The notes: generated by a model from the sequence alone, not told the origin. 64,000 bases of DNA from Halorubrum cibi (GCF_900182635.1 NZ_FXTD01000012.1:1-64000), one strand, 5' to 3'; counted from the stretch's first letter, positions 42,540-50,468 are shown. A program made the numbers and translations.

Positions 42540-43817
42540 ATGGCTGAGGAACCGTCCCAACTCTCTGACTTCGACGGCCGCTACGAGGATCCCGCTGACG
42601 ATCCCCTCTTCGACTTTGATGAAGACGACCCCGACCGAGCCAACATTTTCGCTCGCAAGGAGCTGCTGAAGGTTGGCCACGTCCCTGAAAGCGGACGTAT
42701 CGTCGGCCGAGATGGCGAGATCAAGGCTGTTGCTGCTGAACTCAGGCCGATCGTTCGTGGCGATCCGCCCAACAACGTGATTATTTACGGCAAAACGGGA
42801 ACCGGGAAGTCACTCGTTGCCCGTCACGTCACCGAACGAGCCCGGCGAGCCGCGGAGTCGAACGGTGTGTCCGTCGGCACGGTCTACGTCGACTGCGCGC
42901 AGCATAACACACAGACACGCGTCGCGAGGACGGTGACTCGTTCACTCAACGAAACGGACGAGACTGACTTCGATATTCCGCGCGCAGGGATTGGCAGCGG
43001 TGAATACTACGACTATCTCTGGGAGATTCTGGATACTGCCTACGAGTCCGTCATCATCATCCTCGACGAGGTGGACCGACTCGATGACGACGATATTCTT
43101 ATGCAGTTGTCACGGGCCCGCGAATCGGGGAAAGCTGATTGCCACTTGGGCGTCATCGCAGTCAGTAACAAGATCGAGTATCGCGACCAGCTGAACGAAC
43201 GCGTCAAGTCCAGTCTTCGCGAGGAGGAGTTTGTCTTCCAACCCTACGACGCGAATCAACTGCGCGAGATTATGAAGCACCGACGGGACGCGTTCCACGA
43301 TGGCGTTCTCTCGGATGATGTGATCCCGCTGACCGCGGCACTAGCCGCCCAAGAACACGGTGACGCTAGAAAGGCAATCGAGATTCTTCGTCACGCCGGC
43401 GAACTAGCCGAGCGAGAAAACGTCGAGACGGTCGTCGAGGAACACGTTCGCGATGCCCAGGAGTGGGCCGAAATCGATCGGTTCGAGGAGCTGCTACGCG
43501 GGTCGACGACCCAGGTCAAATTCATCCTCTATTCGCTCGCGCTGCTCACCGAAGAGAATCCGAACGAAGATGGATTCTCTACTAACCAGATTTACGAACG
43601 GTATCAGGCGACGACAGAGAAGGCTGACGCGAAGACTCTCAGCGAGCACCGCGTCTACGAACTGTTGAAAGAGCAGGCGTTCCTCGGTGTCGTTGAATCT
43701 ACTCGGACCGGTGGTGGTCGGGGTGAAGGCAGTTATCTTGAGCATCGGCTGGTGCAGGATACCGGCATCGTGCTGAAATCTGTCCTCCGGGACAGCCGGT
43801 TGGAAAACTTGGCCTAG
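42540..43817 (+). CDS. cdc6: Orc1/Cdc6-type replication initiator, copy 2 (origin-linked)
   Basis: 425 residues from the ATG at 42540. AAA+ motifs are Walker A VIIYGKTGTGKSLVARHVTE, Walker B SVIIILDEVDRLDDDD, and the ISM/sensor region YDANQLREIMKHRRDAF with EHGDARKAIEILRHAGELAE. A C-terminal winged helix (EHRVYELLKEQAFLGVVEST) contacts the ORB. It sits inside a dozen origin boxes, so it is the likely initiator of this replicon. It is longer than copy 1 and in the normal size range. Expression may be autoregulated through the degenerate boxes just upstream. Confidence 0.95.
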   Translation: MAEEPSQLSDFDGRYEDPADDPLFDFDEDDPDRANIFARKELLKVGHVPESGRIVGRDGEIKAVAAELRPIVRGDPPNNVIIYGKTGTGKSLVARHVTERARRAAESNGVSVGTVYVDCAQHNTQTRVARTVTRSLNETDETDFDIPRAGIGSGEYYDYLWEILDTAYESVIIILDEVDRLDDDDILMQLSRARESGKADCHLGVIAVSNKIEYRDQLNERVKSSLREEEFVFQPYDANQLREIMKHRRDAFHDGVLSDDVIPLTAALAAQEHGDARKAIEILRHAGELAERENVETVVEEHVRDAQEWAEIDRFEELLRGSTTQVKFILYSLALLTEENPNEDGFSTNQIYERYQATTEKADAKTLSEHRVYELLKEQAFLGVVESTRTGGGRGEGSYLEHRLVQDTGIVLKSVLRDSRLENLA

Positions 43818-43838
43818 CTCCCGGTTCGATCGCTCACC

Positions 43839-43860
43839 ACACCCCTAGTCAAGAGTGTAT
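43839..43860 (-). repeat. Origin recognition box, inverted, downstream of cdc6
   Basis: On the minus strand reads ATACACTCTTGACTAGGGGT followed by GT, one of the less perfect variants. It faces the gene from the right and could form the partner of an upstream box in a larger nucleoprotein loop. Confidence 0.75.
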
Positions 43861-44071
43861 CTCTCGATACGTCGGAAACAGGGGGTAGGTGATCCGAGGT
43901 TACCTTCTATTCCACAACTATCGACTTTGGCCAGGTGACGAAACGACGGAAACGCGGGGGGTGTGGTCCCTTCGAAGTCAGCCGCACCCTCTCCACCTAC
44001 ATCCAGTTACGACGGAAACGTGGGATGGGTATGTTCTCGACGAGTTTCACCTGTCTGGGCTGATCGGACCC

Positions 44072-44126
44072 ATTCACACTGAGGGGTGTGGGGTGGGTTG
44101 AACCCATTCACACTCTGGGGGGTGTC
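44072..44126 (+). repeat. Two shortened origin recognition boxes
   Basis: ATTCACACTGAGGGGTGTGG at 44072-44091 and ATTCACACTCTGGGGGGTGT at about 44106-44125. Both keep the CACT and the GGGGTGT ends but lack several middle bases. They end the origin region on the right. Confidence 0.6.
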
Positions 44127-44159
44127 GCCTGCTACGTGTTCAATGGTGCTGGAACAAAC

Positions 44160-44390
44160 ATTCAGCTATGGTTCTATCTCGTCTACTCGTCGATTCAGCT
44201 ATGGTTCTATCTCGTCTACTCGTCGATTCAGCTATGGTTCTATCTCGTCTACTCGTCGATTCAGCTATGGTTCTATCTCGTCTACTCGTCGATTCAGCTA
44301 TGGTTCTATCTCGTCTACTCGTCGATTCAGCTATGGTTCTATCTCGTCTACTCGTCGATTCAGCTATGGTTCTATCTCGTCTACTCGTCG
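44160..44390. repeat. Seven perfect 33 bp tandem repeats
   Basis: Unit begins ATTCAGCTATGGTTCTATCT and ends CTACTCGTCG. Seven identical copies start at 44160, 44193, 44226, 44259, 44292, 44325 and 44358. There are no spacers, so this is not CRISPR. The last 10 bases of the final copy encode the last codons and stop of the minus-strand gene 44381-44704, so each unit repeats that gene end. The period of 33 is a multiple of three and open in several frames, but no coding role is likely. Position beside the origin recalls plasmid iterons. Perfect identity points to recent expansion. Confidence 0.85.
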
Positions 44391-44704
44391 GGACTGACGG
44401 GGCCTTTGTACTGGGAACGAATCTTCTCCCCTTCTCGCCACTGCCAGTAGTAGTAGCGGTTGTCATTGATCTCCTTGATCGTGATCGTCGCCTTCGACGG
44501 GACGTCATCGGGGAGGTCCTCTGGTCGTTCTTCGACCTCCTCATCCTCCTCGTTTTCAGCTAGTCGTGCCTCCCGCTCGCGATGTTCGGCAAGTTCCTCT
44601 GCGAATCGAGCGACTTGTCGGAGTATCTCTGGGGATTGTTCATCGAGTTTTGAAGCGATGTCTGCTGGGACTTCTCGAGGTGGGTCTGGTGGAGAATAGG
44701 ACAT
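44381..44704 (-). CDS. Small conserved plasmid protein (DUF6788-like)
   Basis: 107 residues from the ATG at 44704. The N-terminal half is helical and acidic (ILRQVARFAEELAEHREREA). The C-terminal half is beta-like (ATITIKEINDNRYYYWQWRE), typical of a small family often found beside SWIM proteins on haloarchaeal plasmids. I believe it is DUF6788 but cannot confirm. The stop falls in the last unit of the 33 bp tandem repeat. Dyad copy 3 lies 14-55 bp upstream of the start, where a promoter or operator would be. Confidence 0.7.
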   Translation of the reverse strand: MSYSPPDPPREVPADIASKLDEQSPEILRQVARFAEELAEHREREARLAENEEDEEVEERPEDLPDDVPSKATITIKEINDNRYYYWQWREGEKIRSQYKGPVSPDE

Positions 44705-44717
44705 TGGACAGGTTCTT

Positions 44718-44759
44718 TTAACCAACGTTGTTGGGCAATATCTTAGAATTGTTGGTTAA
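44718..44759. repeat. 42 bp dyad TTAACCAAC...TGTTGGTTAA, copy 3
   Basis: Left arm at 44718-44726 (last base of the 10-mer changed), right arm at 44750-44759. The right arm lies inside the 3' end of the SWIM gene, where it encodes Ile-Asn-Gln-Gln. The left arm is just upstream of the 107-residue gene. Confidence 0.75.
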
Positions 44760-45306
44760 TTTCTCGTCTACTCAACGAGACTTCCTCGATAACCGCCACC
44801 GTGGCTTCGAGTTTCTGCCGACGGTCCTCGCGTTCTTCGATTTCTTGGTCCAGCTCGCGAATCTCCGTTGCAAGTTGTTCGACCACGTCCGTCGTTTCCG
44901 GGAGACGGCCATCAGGACGAGGGACGTTTCCTTCCCGAATTTCGAGATCGGCTCGCCGTAGATGCTTACACCCACCGCTTGGATTCCGCTTCGTGAAATC
45001 TGGACACGTACACGTCTCACTTGCGACATCGACCTCGTAGATGTTCCCTGACTCCGATTGTACCTCGTAGATTCCTCCCTTCTGGAGTAGCGAGACGTCC
45101 ATCTCTTCGGTTCGAGCTCGCTTTGTGCGAGGCTCGAGTTCCTCCTGAGACGGGTCTTCGCCAATGGTGGGTTGTTGGATCGCCTCAGTAGGTGTCGAAG
45201 CTGCAGGAGTCGATGCTACAACTCCACCATCCGGAGAGTACACCCGCTCTTCGTGTTCTGTTTCATCTTCGTTCCGTGTCTCGACGTCGTCAGTTCGTTC
45301 GGTCAT
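44743..45306 (-). CDS. SWIM zinc finger protein
   Basis: 187 residues from the ATG at 45306. The frame is open upstream to 45537, but that part overlaps the insertion sequence end. It contains the SWIM signature C-x-C-xn-C-x-H as CTCPDFTKRNPSGGCKHLRR, preceded by GNIYEVDVAS, and a C-terminal coiled coil (IRELDQEIEEREDRRQKLEA). SWIM domains bind DNA or proteins. On haloarchaeal plasmids these proteins sit near replication genes. The insertion sequence at 45.3-46.8 kb ends just before this start and may have replaced its promoter. Confidence 0.8.
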   Translation of the reverse strand: MTERTDDVETRNEDETEHEERVYSPDGGVVASTPAASTPTEAIQQPTIGEDPSQEELEPRTKRARTEEMDVSLLQKGGIYEVQSESGNIYEVDVASETCTCPDFTKRNPSGGCKHLRRADLEIREGNVPRPDGRLPETTDVVEQLATEIRELDQEIEEREDRRQKLEATVAVIEEVSLSRREINQQF

Positions 45307-45506
45307 GATTTCGGCTGAATCGACGTGACGAGTTCGCGCACGCCGTCGCCCTTCGACGGCGTGAAAAACCGTTTTCAAGTGAAACGGTAGCGCGGAGTCC
45401 CCCTCTTCAAGCAGCGAGCAAAACGAACGAGTCGGGAGGGGAAGGAGCGCATTCGTATCGATTACAAACGCCAGTCTATAAATAGCCGCGCACCTACATT
45501 GAAACT

Positions 45507-46760
45507 GTGGCAAACGACTACTTGCGTCGGACGGCAATCACTCGTCTCGAAGTTACGGACGAGCAACGCGACCTCCTCGAAGAGACGATTTCCGAGTGGA
45601 AGCGTGGTTGCCAACTCGCCACCGATATGGCGTGGGGCACGTGCAACGCCAAAAGCGACGTCCAGCCCCTCGCCTACGATACTGTGCGCGAACAGACCGA
45701 CCTCGGCAGTCAACACGCGATTCTCGCCACCCACCAAGCCGCCCAAGCCATCACCGGCTATCTCGAACGCCGCTCGAAAGGCAAGAAAGCCAGCAAGCCC
45801 ACCTTCACTGCCCCGACAGTGAAGTACGACACTCGGACCATGACGCTGTTTGGCGACGATACGGTGTCACTCTCCACTACGGAGAATCGAGTCCGGTGCG
45901 AACTTGCTCTGCCCGACGCCGACGATGGCTACCAACGGCAGTACCTCGACTCGGATGAATGGAGCGTCACGGAAAGTACGCTCACCGCCCGCGACGACGA
46001 CTACTTCTTGCACATCGGTTTCCGCCGCCACAAGACCGATACCGAACGAAACACCGCCGAGGACGGAACGGTTCTCGGGGTCGACCTCGGTATCGAAAAC
46101 CTCGCCGTCACAAGTACCGCCTCCTTCTTCAGCGGGCGGGAGTTGTCCCACAACCTCCGTGAGTTTGAGAAGGTACGTGCCGGGCTCCAACAGACCGGAA
46201 CGCGAAGCGCCCACCGAACGCTCGAACAATCGAGTGGCCGTGAACTACGCTACGTTCGGGACGTTCTCCACCGAGCGTCGAACGCCATCGTCACGGAAGC
46301 ACTCCGATTCGAGTGTGACGTGATTGCGTTCGAGGACTTGACCCATATCCGAGACCAAACGGGTGCGTCGTGGGGGCACAAGTGGGCGTTCCGAACACTG
46401 TACGAGCAGGTGGCGTACAAAGCCGAAGCGGAAGGCATCGCGGTGAAGCAAGTCGGTTCGGCGTACACGTCGAAGCGGTGCGCCGAATGCGGCTTTACGG
46501 CAGACGAGAATCGGCCGACACGTAACGATTTCCGATGCGTGAAGTGCGAATCGGAAGCGAACGCGGATTATAACGCGGCGAAGAACATCGGAATGCGGTA
46601 CGTCCGTCGGGGCCAACAGTCGTCTCGGCGGACGGGCGACAGTCAGCTTGCCCTAAAGTCTGGAACAGTGACGCCGAGCGGCGATTTTACCGCCCACCCG
46701 GAAGGGTTCGACGCCGAGTTCATGGACAAGCCCCACCCTCAAAGCACCGAAGGCGCTTAG
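45507..46760 (+). CDS. tnpB: TnpB RNA-guided nuclease of an IS1341-type element
   Basis: 417 residues. The RuvC-like nuclease triad is visible: DLGIENLAVTS (Asp), FEDLTHIR (Glu) and NADYNAAKNIG (Asp), with the zinc-finger CAECGFTADENRP and CVKC between the last two. All catalytic residues are present, so it should be active as an RNA-guided DNA nuclease. A TATA box TCTATAAATA at 45475-45484 lies 23-32 bp before the GTG, indicating a leaderless transcript. The guide-forming RNA of this family comes from the 3' end of tnpB and the right end. The C-terminal tail of about 40 residues after the RuvC domain is likely dispensable for catalysis. Confidence 0.93.
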   Translation: MANDYLRRTAITRLEVTDEQRDLLEETISEWKRGCQLATDMAWGTCNAKSDVQPLAYDTVREQTDLGSQHAILATHQAAQAITGYLERRSKGKKASKPTFTAPTVKYDTRTMTLFGDDTVSLSTTENRVRCELALPDADDGYQRQYLDSDEWSVTESTLTARDDDYFLHIGFRRHKTDTERNTAEDGTVLGVDLGIENLAVTSTASFFSGRELSHNLREFEKVRAGLQQTGTRSAHRTLEQSSGRELRYVRDVLHRASNAIVTEALRFECDVIAFEDLTHIRDQTGASWGHKWAFRTLYEQVAYKAEAEGIAVKQVGSAYTSKRCAECGFTADENRPTRNDFRCVKCESEANADYNAAKNIGMRYVRRGQQSSRRTGDSQLALKSGTVTPSGDFTAHPEGFDAEFMDKPHPQSTEGA

Positions 46761-46767
46761 GGTGGGG
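46731..46767 (+). ncRNA. Hairpin at the tnpB 3' end, likely part of the omega (guide) RNA
   Basis: CCCCACCCT at 46731-46739 pairs with AGGGTGGGG at 46759-46767 around a 19 nt loop, and the tnpB stop lies at the loop edge. In characterised TnpB elements the right-end transcript ends in such hairpins and the bases beyond the element form the guide. The guide would start at about 46768-46775. This assignment is by analogy. Confidence 0.5.
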
Positions 46768-46832
46768 TAGTTGACCGCACCCGGAACTCGATTCGTCCCG
46801 ACTGTGACGAGTTCCAGAGGTTGTCTGAATCG

Positions 46833-47759
46833 TTATTCCACGAGTGACCCAATGATCTCCTGAGCAGTGGAACTGATTCGACCGAGGCGCTCTTGAATCG
46901 CTTCCGGGTCATCGCCTTGCCACGCAGCGAGATAGAACGCAGATCCGCTCGTGTCGAGTCCGAAATACCGACCGACGATGTACGCGACGGCTTCTGCTTC
47001 GACCTCGCGCTTTGCCCGTTCGGGTTCATCTTCGATATCGAAGTGGAGCAACGCGTGGGCGTACTCATGGATCAGCGTGACAGCGAGATCTGCCTGATTC
47101 GATCGGGCTATCGCTTCGACGACTGGCTGGAGGTCGTGTAGGCTCCGGTACTTACAGACTCCCTTCGCGTCGCCATGGTCCCAGTCGTCAGCATCGACAA
47201 TGCGTACCGTCACACCGAGTTCATCAGCTGCTCCTTTGAGCGCTGGCACCAGGTCGTCGGCGTCGCCCATCGCTGCAGTCTCCAGTTCGGGAAGCGGTTC
47301 TCCGTCGGTTTGGGAGACGTCGAAGACTGGTGCTGGTTTGAACCCGACAAGGCCTTTCGACCACTCATCCGCCGACGTCTCGTTGTACTCACAGCCGATT
47401 TTCTCGTGGTAGCTGGGCGAATTCTCACACTCGGGACATCGCTTGGTGATGATCGGCGCCCAGATCCAGATGGCCTGCTCGCCTTCCTGGACGTGCCGAT
47501 CGAAGTCGTTTCGCCACGTGTTGTAGCCTGCGACCTTCGTTGCCTCTGGATGCTGGAGCTTGATCAGGAGCGTATTTCTGTGCGAATAGTCGTGGAAGCG
47601 ACTCTGGACGTCTAACCACTCCTGGAACTCCTCACTTGCTTGTGCATCGTCGACGCGGTCGACGAGGTCGTCGATCCACTCTTCGATGGTACTGTGCATC
47701 TCGTCGTGTCGGATGTCGGTCTTCTCGAACGAGACCGACGAATCACTACTCGTAGCCAT
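46833..47759 (-). CDS. ArdC-like antirestriction protein with zinc metallopeptidase motif
   Basis: 308 residues. The N-terminal half (FQEWLDVQSRFHDYSHRNTL, later TRWNDF-like and EQAIWIWAPI) matches the ArdC ssDNA-binding domain. A Cys-rich insert RCPECE...GCEYNE follows. The C-terminal half has the metallopeptidase motif TLIHEYAHALLHF and a downstream Glu-rich helix EVEAEAVAYIVGRYFG. ArdC proteins on conjugative plasmids protect entering DNA from restriction. Here it shares the element with a DISARM system. A leader hairpin lies about 45-75 bp upstream of the ATG. Confidence 0.82.
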   Translation of the reverse strand: MATSSDSSVSFEKTDIRHDEMHSTIEEWIDDLVDRVDDAQASEEFQEWLDVQSRFHDYSHRNTLLIKLQHPEATKVAGYNTWRNDFDRHVQEGEQAIWIWAPIITKRCPECENSPSYHEKIGCEYNETSADEWSKGLVGFKPAPVFDVSQTDGEPLPELETAAMGDADDLVPALKGAADELGVTVRIVDADDWDHGDAKGVCKYRSLHDLQPVVEAIARSNQADLAVTLIHEYAHALLHFDIEDEPERAKREVEAEAVAYIVGRYFGLDTSGSAFYLAAWQGDDPEAIQERLGRISSTAQEIIGSLVE

Positions 47760-47805
47760 GGTTTTCTGTAAATCGAGTTCACGGCAACTACGTCAGCTCA
47801 GGACG

Positions 47806-47834
47806 CGCCGCACCCCTCAGGGGCGTATAAAAAC
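47806..47834 (-). promoter_or_regulatory. Leader hairpin element, copy at the ardC-like gene
   Basis: On the minus strand a T-run (TTTTTATACG) is followed by CCCCTGAGGGG and TGCGG, then about 45 bases to the ATG. It is one of at least six similar elements in 47.8-54.6 kb. Confidence 0.5.
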
Positions 47835-48004
47835 ACGTCTCTTCACCGCAATTGACAACCTTAGCTACTCTCCGATAGGACGATTCACAGTACTATTGCT
47901 ACTCGCCATTCACCGATGGGAACTTACGCCTGCTACCACCACTTCTACGAAATGAGAGGATCTGGGTTGACGGATAGCGGCACCGGTTACCTCTCCGTAA
48001 ATCT

Positions 48005-49012
48005 ATGACCTCGCTCTCGAAGCGGTGGATTCAGCACAATCAAGTCGGTATCTACTTCGTTGCCGTCTTACTCGCGATCGGAGTCGGCCTCGGCCGTCCG
48101 AGTACGAGTTCGGTGCTGGAACCGCTGATCAATCCCGTGCTGGCAGTGCTGTTGTACGTCACGTTCCTCGAAATTCCATTTGTCCGGATTCGGCGGGCGT
48201 TCCGGAACGGCCGGTTCATGGCCGCGGCACTCGGGATGAACTTCGTGGTCGTGCCGGTCGTCGTGTTCGGCCTCACACGATTCCTCCCGCAGGAGCCAGT
48301 CATCCTCGTGGGGGCGTTCATGGTGTTGTTGACGCCGTGTATCGACTACGTCATCACGTTCACCGAACTCGCTGGCGGTGACGCCGAGCAGATCACTGCG
48401 GCGACGCCGGCGCTAATGCTTATCCAGCTCTTGTTGCTCCCGATGTACCTCTGGCTGTTCATGGGGCAGCAGGTGGCCGAGTTCATCGAAGCCGGGCCGT
48501 TCATCGAGGCGTTCGTCGTCATTATCGCGCTCCCGTTGACGCTCGCGTGGGCGACCGAATACTGGTCGGAGCGTTCCAGTCGTGGTGAACAGTGGCAGGA
48601 CACGATGGGTTGGTTGCCGGTCCCGATGATGGGGGCAACGCTGTTCGTCGTCATCGCTTCCCAGCTCCCGCGCGTGCAGGACTCGATCGGACAAATCATG
48701 TCGGTTGTCCCAGTGTACGTGGCGTTCCTCGTTATTATGCCGTTGCTCGGACGGCTGGTGGCCGGTCTCTTAGGAATGGACGTCGGCGAGAGTCGGGCGC
48801 TCGTGTTCACATCCGTCACACGGAACTCGTTGGTCATCCTCCCACTGGCGCTTGCACTCCCGTCGGGCTACGCGCTTGCACCGGCGGTCGTCGTCACTCA
48901 GACGCTCGTCGAATTGACGGGAATGGTTGTCCTCACACGAGTTGTCCCGGCGTGGTTGGTCCCAGATGCTCCTGATCAGTTACTGGATTTCGATGTCGGG
49001 CAGAGTGACTGA
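48005..49012 (+). CDS. acr3: Acr3-like arsenite efflux permease (BASS superfamily)
   Basis: 335 residues with about ten hydrophobic segments. The conserved Cys in the fourth region (LLTPCIDYVITFTELAGGDA) and a late RNSLVILPLALALP segment are typical of arsenic-resistance Acr3 proteins of the bile acid:sodium symporter superfamily. It should export As(III) by proton or membrane potential exchange. It is separate from the arsA/arsC block at the left end, 45 kb away. It is transcribed alone and divergent from the ardC-like gene across 245 bp. Confidence 0.85.
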   Translation: MTSLSKRWIQHNQVGIYFVAVLLAIGVGLGRPSTSSVLEPLINPVLAVLLYVTFLEIPFVRIRRAFRNGRFMAAALGMNFVVVPVVVFGLTRFLPQEPVILVGAFMVLLTPCIDYVITFTELAGGDAEQITAATPALMLIQLLLLPMYLWLFMGQQVAEFIEAGPFIEAFVVIIALPLTLAWATEYWSERSSRGEQWQDTMGWLPVPMMGATLFVVIASQLPRVQDSIGQIMSVVPVYVAFLVIMPLLGRLVAGLLGMDVGESRALVFTSVTRNSLVILPLALALPSGYALAPAVVVTQTLVELTGMVVLTRVVPAWLVPDAPDQLLDFDVGQSD

Positions 49013-49045
49013 ATGACGCTCGATGCCGCCATTCAGACTGCGGGC

Positions 49046-49396
49046 TTAGTACCGGAGTTCGTGTGGCTCGTCGGCGAATCCGACTGTAACGAGGTACTCG
49101 AGATACTCGTCGAACTGTTCTACGTCGCTGGGCGTGTCTGTCGCGAGGTGCCGTGACCACTCGATGGCCCACTGGAACGCGGGGTCGGTGCCATCCTTGC
49201 CGTGAATATACCACCAGCGGGCCGCTTTCAGCACGACGAGCGGATTCGTCGGCGGGTGCTCGCTTGCTAGTCCACAGGTGATCGATTGGATCCCCTCGGG
49301 AACGTTTGCTGGATCTACATCGGACGTCTGGGTGTTCGGTAGGTCGATTGGAATCTGATCGATTGAGATGTCACTCGGGTTCTTTTGTTGACTCAT
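49046..49396 (-). CDS. Small hypothetical plasmid protein
   Basis: 116 residues. The N-terminal 40 are acidic and disordered-looking. The C-terminal part reads LVVLKAARWWYIHGKDGTDP, then helices ending YLVTVGFADEPHELRY. No family is recognised. It is convergent with the Acr3-like gene (33 bp apart) and follows the 333-residue gene on the minus strand, with a leader hairpin between them. Confidence 0.65.
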   Translation of the reverse strand: MSQQKNPSDISIDQIPIDLPNTQTSDVDPANVPEGIQSITCGLASEHPPTNPLVVLKAARWWYIHGKDGTDPAFQWAIEWSRHLATDTPSDVEQFDEYLEYLVTVGFADEPHELRY

Positions 49397-49430
49397 GTGG
49401 AATCACTCTCTTGTACGCTCTCTTTCGAGC

Positions 49431-49457
49431 CCTCACCCCTTCCGGGGGCGAAAAAAG
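49431..49457 (-). promoter_or_regulatory. Leader hairpin element upstream of the 116-residue gene
   Basis: On the minus strand TCTTTTTTCG runs into CCCCCGGAAGGGG and TGAGGG, 35-60 bases before the ATG at 49396 and just after the stop of the upstream gene. Confidence 0.5.
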
Positions 49458-49466
49458 ACTCACTGC

Positions 49467-50468
49467 TTAGGCTGGCGGGAAGTAGACGCTTTGTTCGCCG
49501 GCTAGCTCTTCGAGCTGGTTCTGATGCCGATGCGTGAAGTAGCAGTCGTAGCTACAATACCCACAGATCTCTCCCGTATCATACTCTGCTACGAAGGGAC
49601 CTCGTTCAGTCGTCCAAACGTTCACATCGCACTCAGTACACGCTGCACCCTCGATATCACTCGGTGACGGGCCGCGATACTCGAACTCGATGCTGTCTTT
49701 CTTCGTTGTCGATTCGGGCCATACGCCTCGTGCCTGCCAGAATTCTCGAACCTTCGCGAGACTACATCGGACAGTTTTTCGGATCGTCATGTGCTCAGCG
49801 TCGCGACCACTGTCGTCCCACCCACCAGGTGTCCAGAATTCGCCGAACTGTGCGCCACGGTGAAGACCATTCCAGTCAAGGCCGACGATATCTGCGGGTG
49901 GGTCTCCCGTCAGTGTGGGACGGGTGAGCTGCTTAATGACGTCCAGTTGTTTCGTCGGACTCCCTCCAAGTATGTGGACGCGACGACCACGCCAATCGCT
50001 CGGCTCTGAGAACTCGTGAGCGAGTCGGTCGGCGTATCCCCGGGAGTACCCGACGACGAGGTCATCAGGGGTCGCGTGAATAGCGCCACGGCATTTGGGG
50101 ACGATGACGAGGTCTGATTCTGGGTAGCTTCCTTCGATCTCGCGAGCAGCAGCGACGTATCGGTCTACCTCGTCGACTCCGTAGGCATCACCAATCACCC
50201 CGATCTGGGGCTCGTGATCGAAAAAGCGCTCGACGTACCGATCAAGGTCTGGATTTCGAAAATCGTTATCGAGCATCCCGACAGGCAACTCTAACGCTTT
50301 GAACTGCTGCTGTTGGTAGGTACAGTCCTCCCGAAATCCGGTGAGAAAACCGAGGCTGAATGCATCTAATGCGAACGGAACTCGATGGAGGAACGCTATT
50401 TGATCGGCCTGCCGAGCAGCTGCAATTTCACTGGCTGCGTTGCTGGTTGTCTTCGCTGTGAGTGCCAT
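49467..50468 (-). CDS. Conserved haloarchaeal protein (DUF6610-like), possibly TGT/DpdA-like barrel
   Basis: 333 residues. The middle reads as a TIM-barrel segment: IGVIGDAYGVDEVDRYVAAA, DLVIVPKCRGAI, DLVVGYSRGYADRL, then RGRRVHILGGSPTKQLDVIK and IVGLDWNGLHRGA. The order of a 'VP...G' strand and a 'VHILGGSP' strand resembles tRNA-guanine transglycosylase-like DpdA proteins, but catalytic residues cannot be assigned. The C-terminal end has CTECD and CGYCSYDCYFTHRH, probably a zinc site. I believe the annotated name is DUF6610. Dyad copy 4 lies 70-111 bp upstream and a leader hairpin lies between. Confidence 0.7.
   Translation of the reverse strand: MALTAKTTSNAASEIAAARQADQIAFLHRVPFALDAFSLGFLTGFREDCTYQQQQFKALELPVGMLDNDFRNPDLDRYVERFFDHEPQIGVIGDAYGVDEVDRYVAAAREIEGSYPESDLVIVPKCRGAIHATPDDLVVGYSRGYADRLAHEFSEPSDWRGRRVHILGGSPTKQLDVIKQLTRPTLTGDPPADIVGLDWNGLHRGAQFGEFWTPGGWDDSGRDAEHMTIRKTVRCSLAKVREFWQARGVWPESTTKKDSIEFEYRGPSPSDIEGAACTECDVNVWTTERGPFVAEYDTGEICGYCSYDCYFTHRHQNQLEELAGEQSVYFPPA

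Larger units (their letters stand above)
43818..44159. other. Intergenic region downstream of Orc1/Cdc6 copy 2
   Basis: 340 bp without a gene. It contains an inverted origin box at 43839-43860, a G-run region near 43945, and two shortened direct boxes at 44072-44126. It runs directly into the 33 bp tandem repeat. The flanking boxes mean the initiator gene is enclosed by origin elements. Confidence 0.6.
45339..46770 (+). mobile_element. IS200/IS605-group element carrying only tnpB (IS1341 type)
   Basis: The left end has a hairpin with 10 bp arms (CACGCCGTCG / CGACGGCGTG, 45339-45363) and a smaller one at 45369-45387 (CCGTTT / AAACGG). The right end has a hairpin at 46731-46767 overlapping the tnpB stop. 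Hairpin ends without terminal inverted repeats or target duplication are typical of this group. There is no tnpA Y1 transposase nearby, so the element depends on one elsewhere or persists through TnpB homing. Exact ends are approximate. Confidence 0.7.

Noticed and set aside
44160-44390. CRISPR array
   Set aside because: The units are contiguous and identical with no spacers, and no cas genes are present in the window.
44086-44544. Repeat proteins in several frames (FSYGSISSTRR or STSRRDRTIAE units)
   Set aside because: Frames are open only because 33 is divisible by three. They overlap the real minus-strand gene or the origin boxes and lack start signals.
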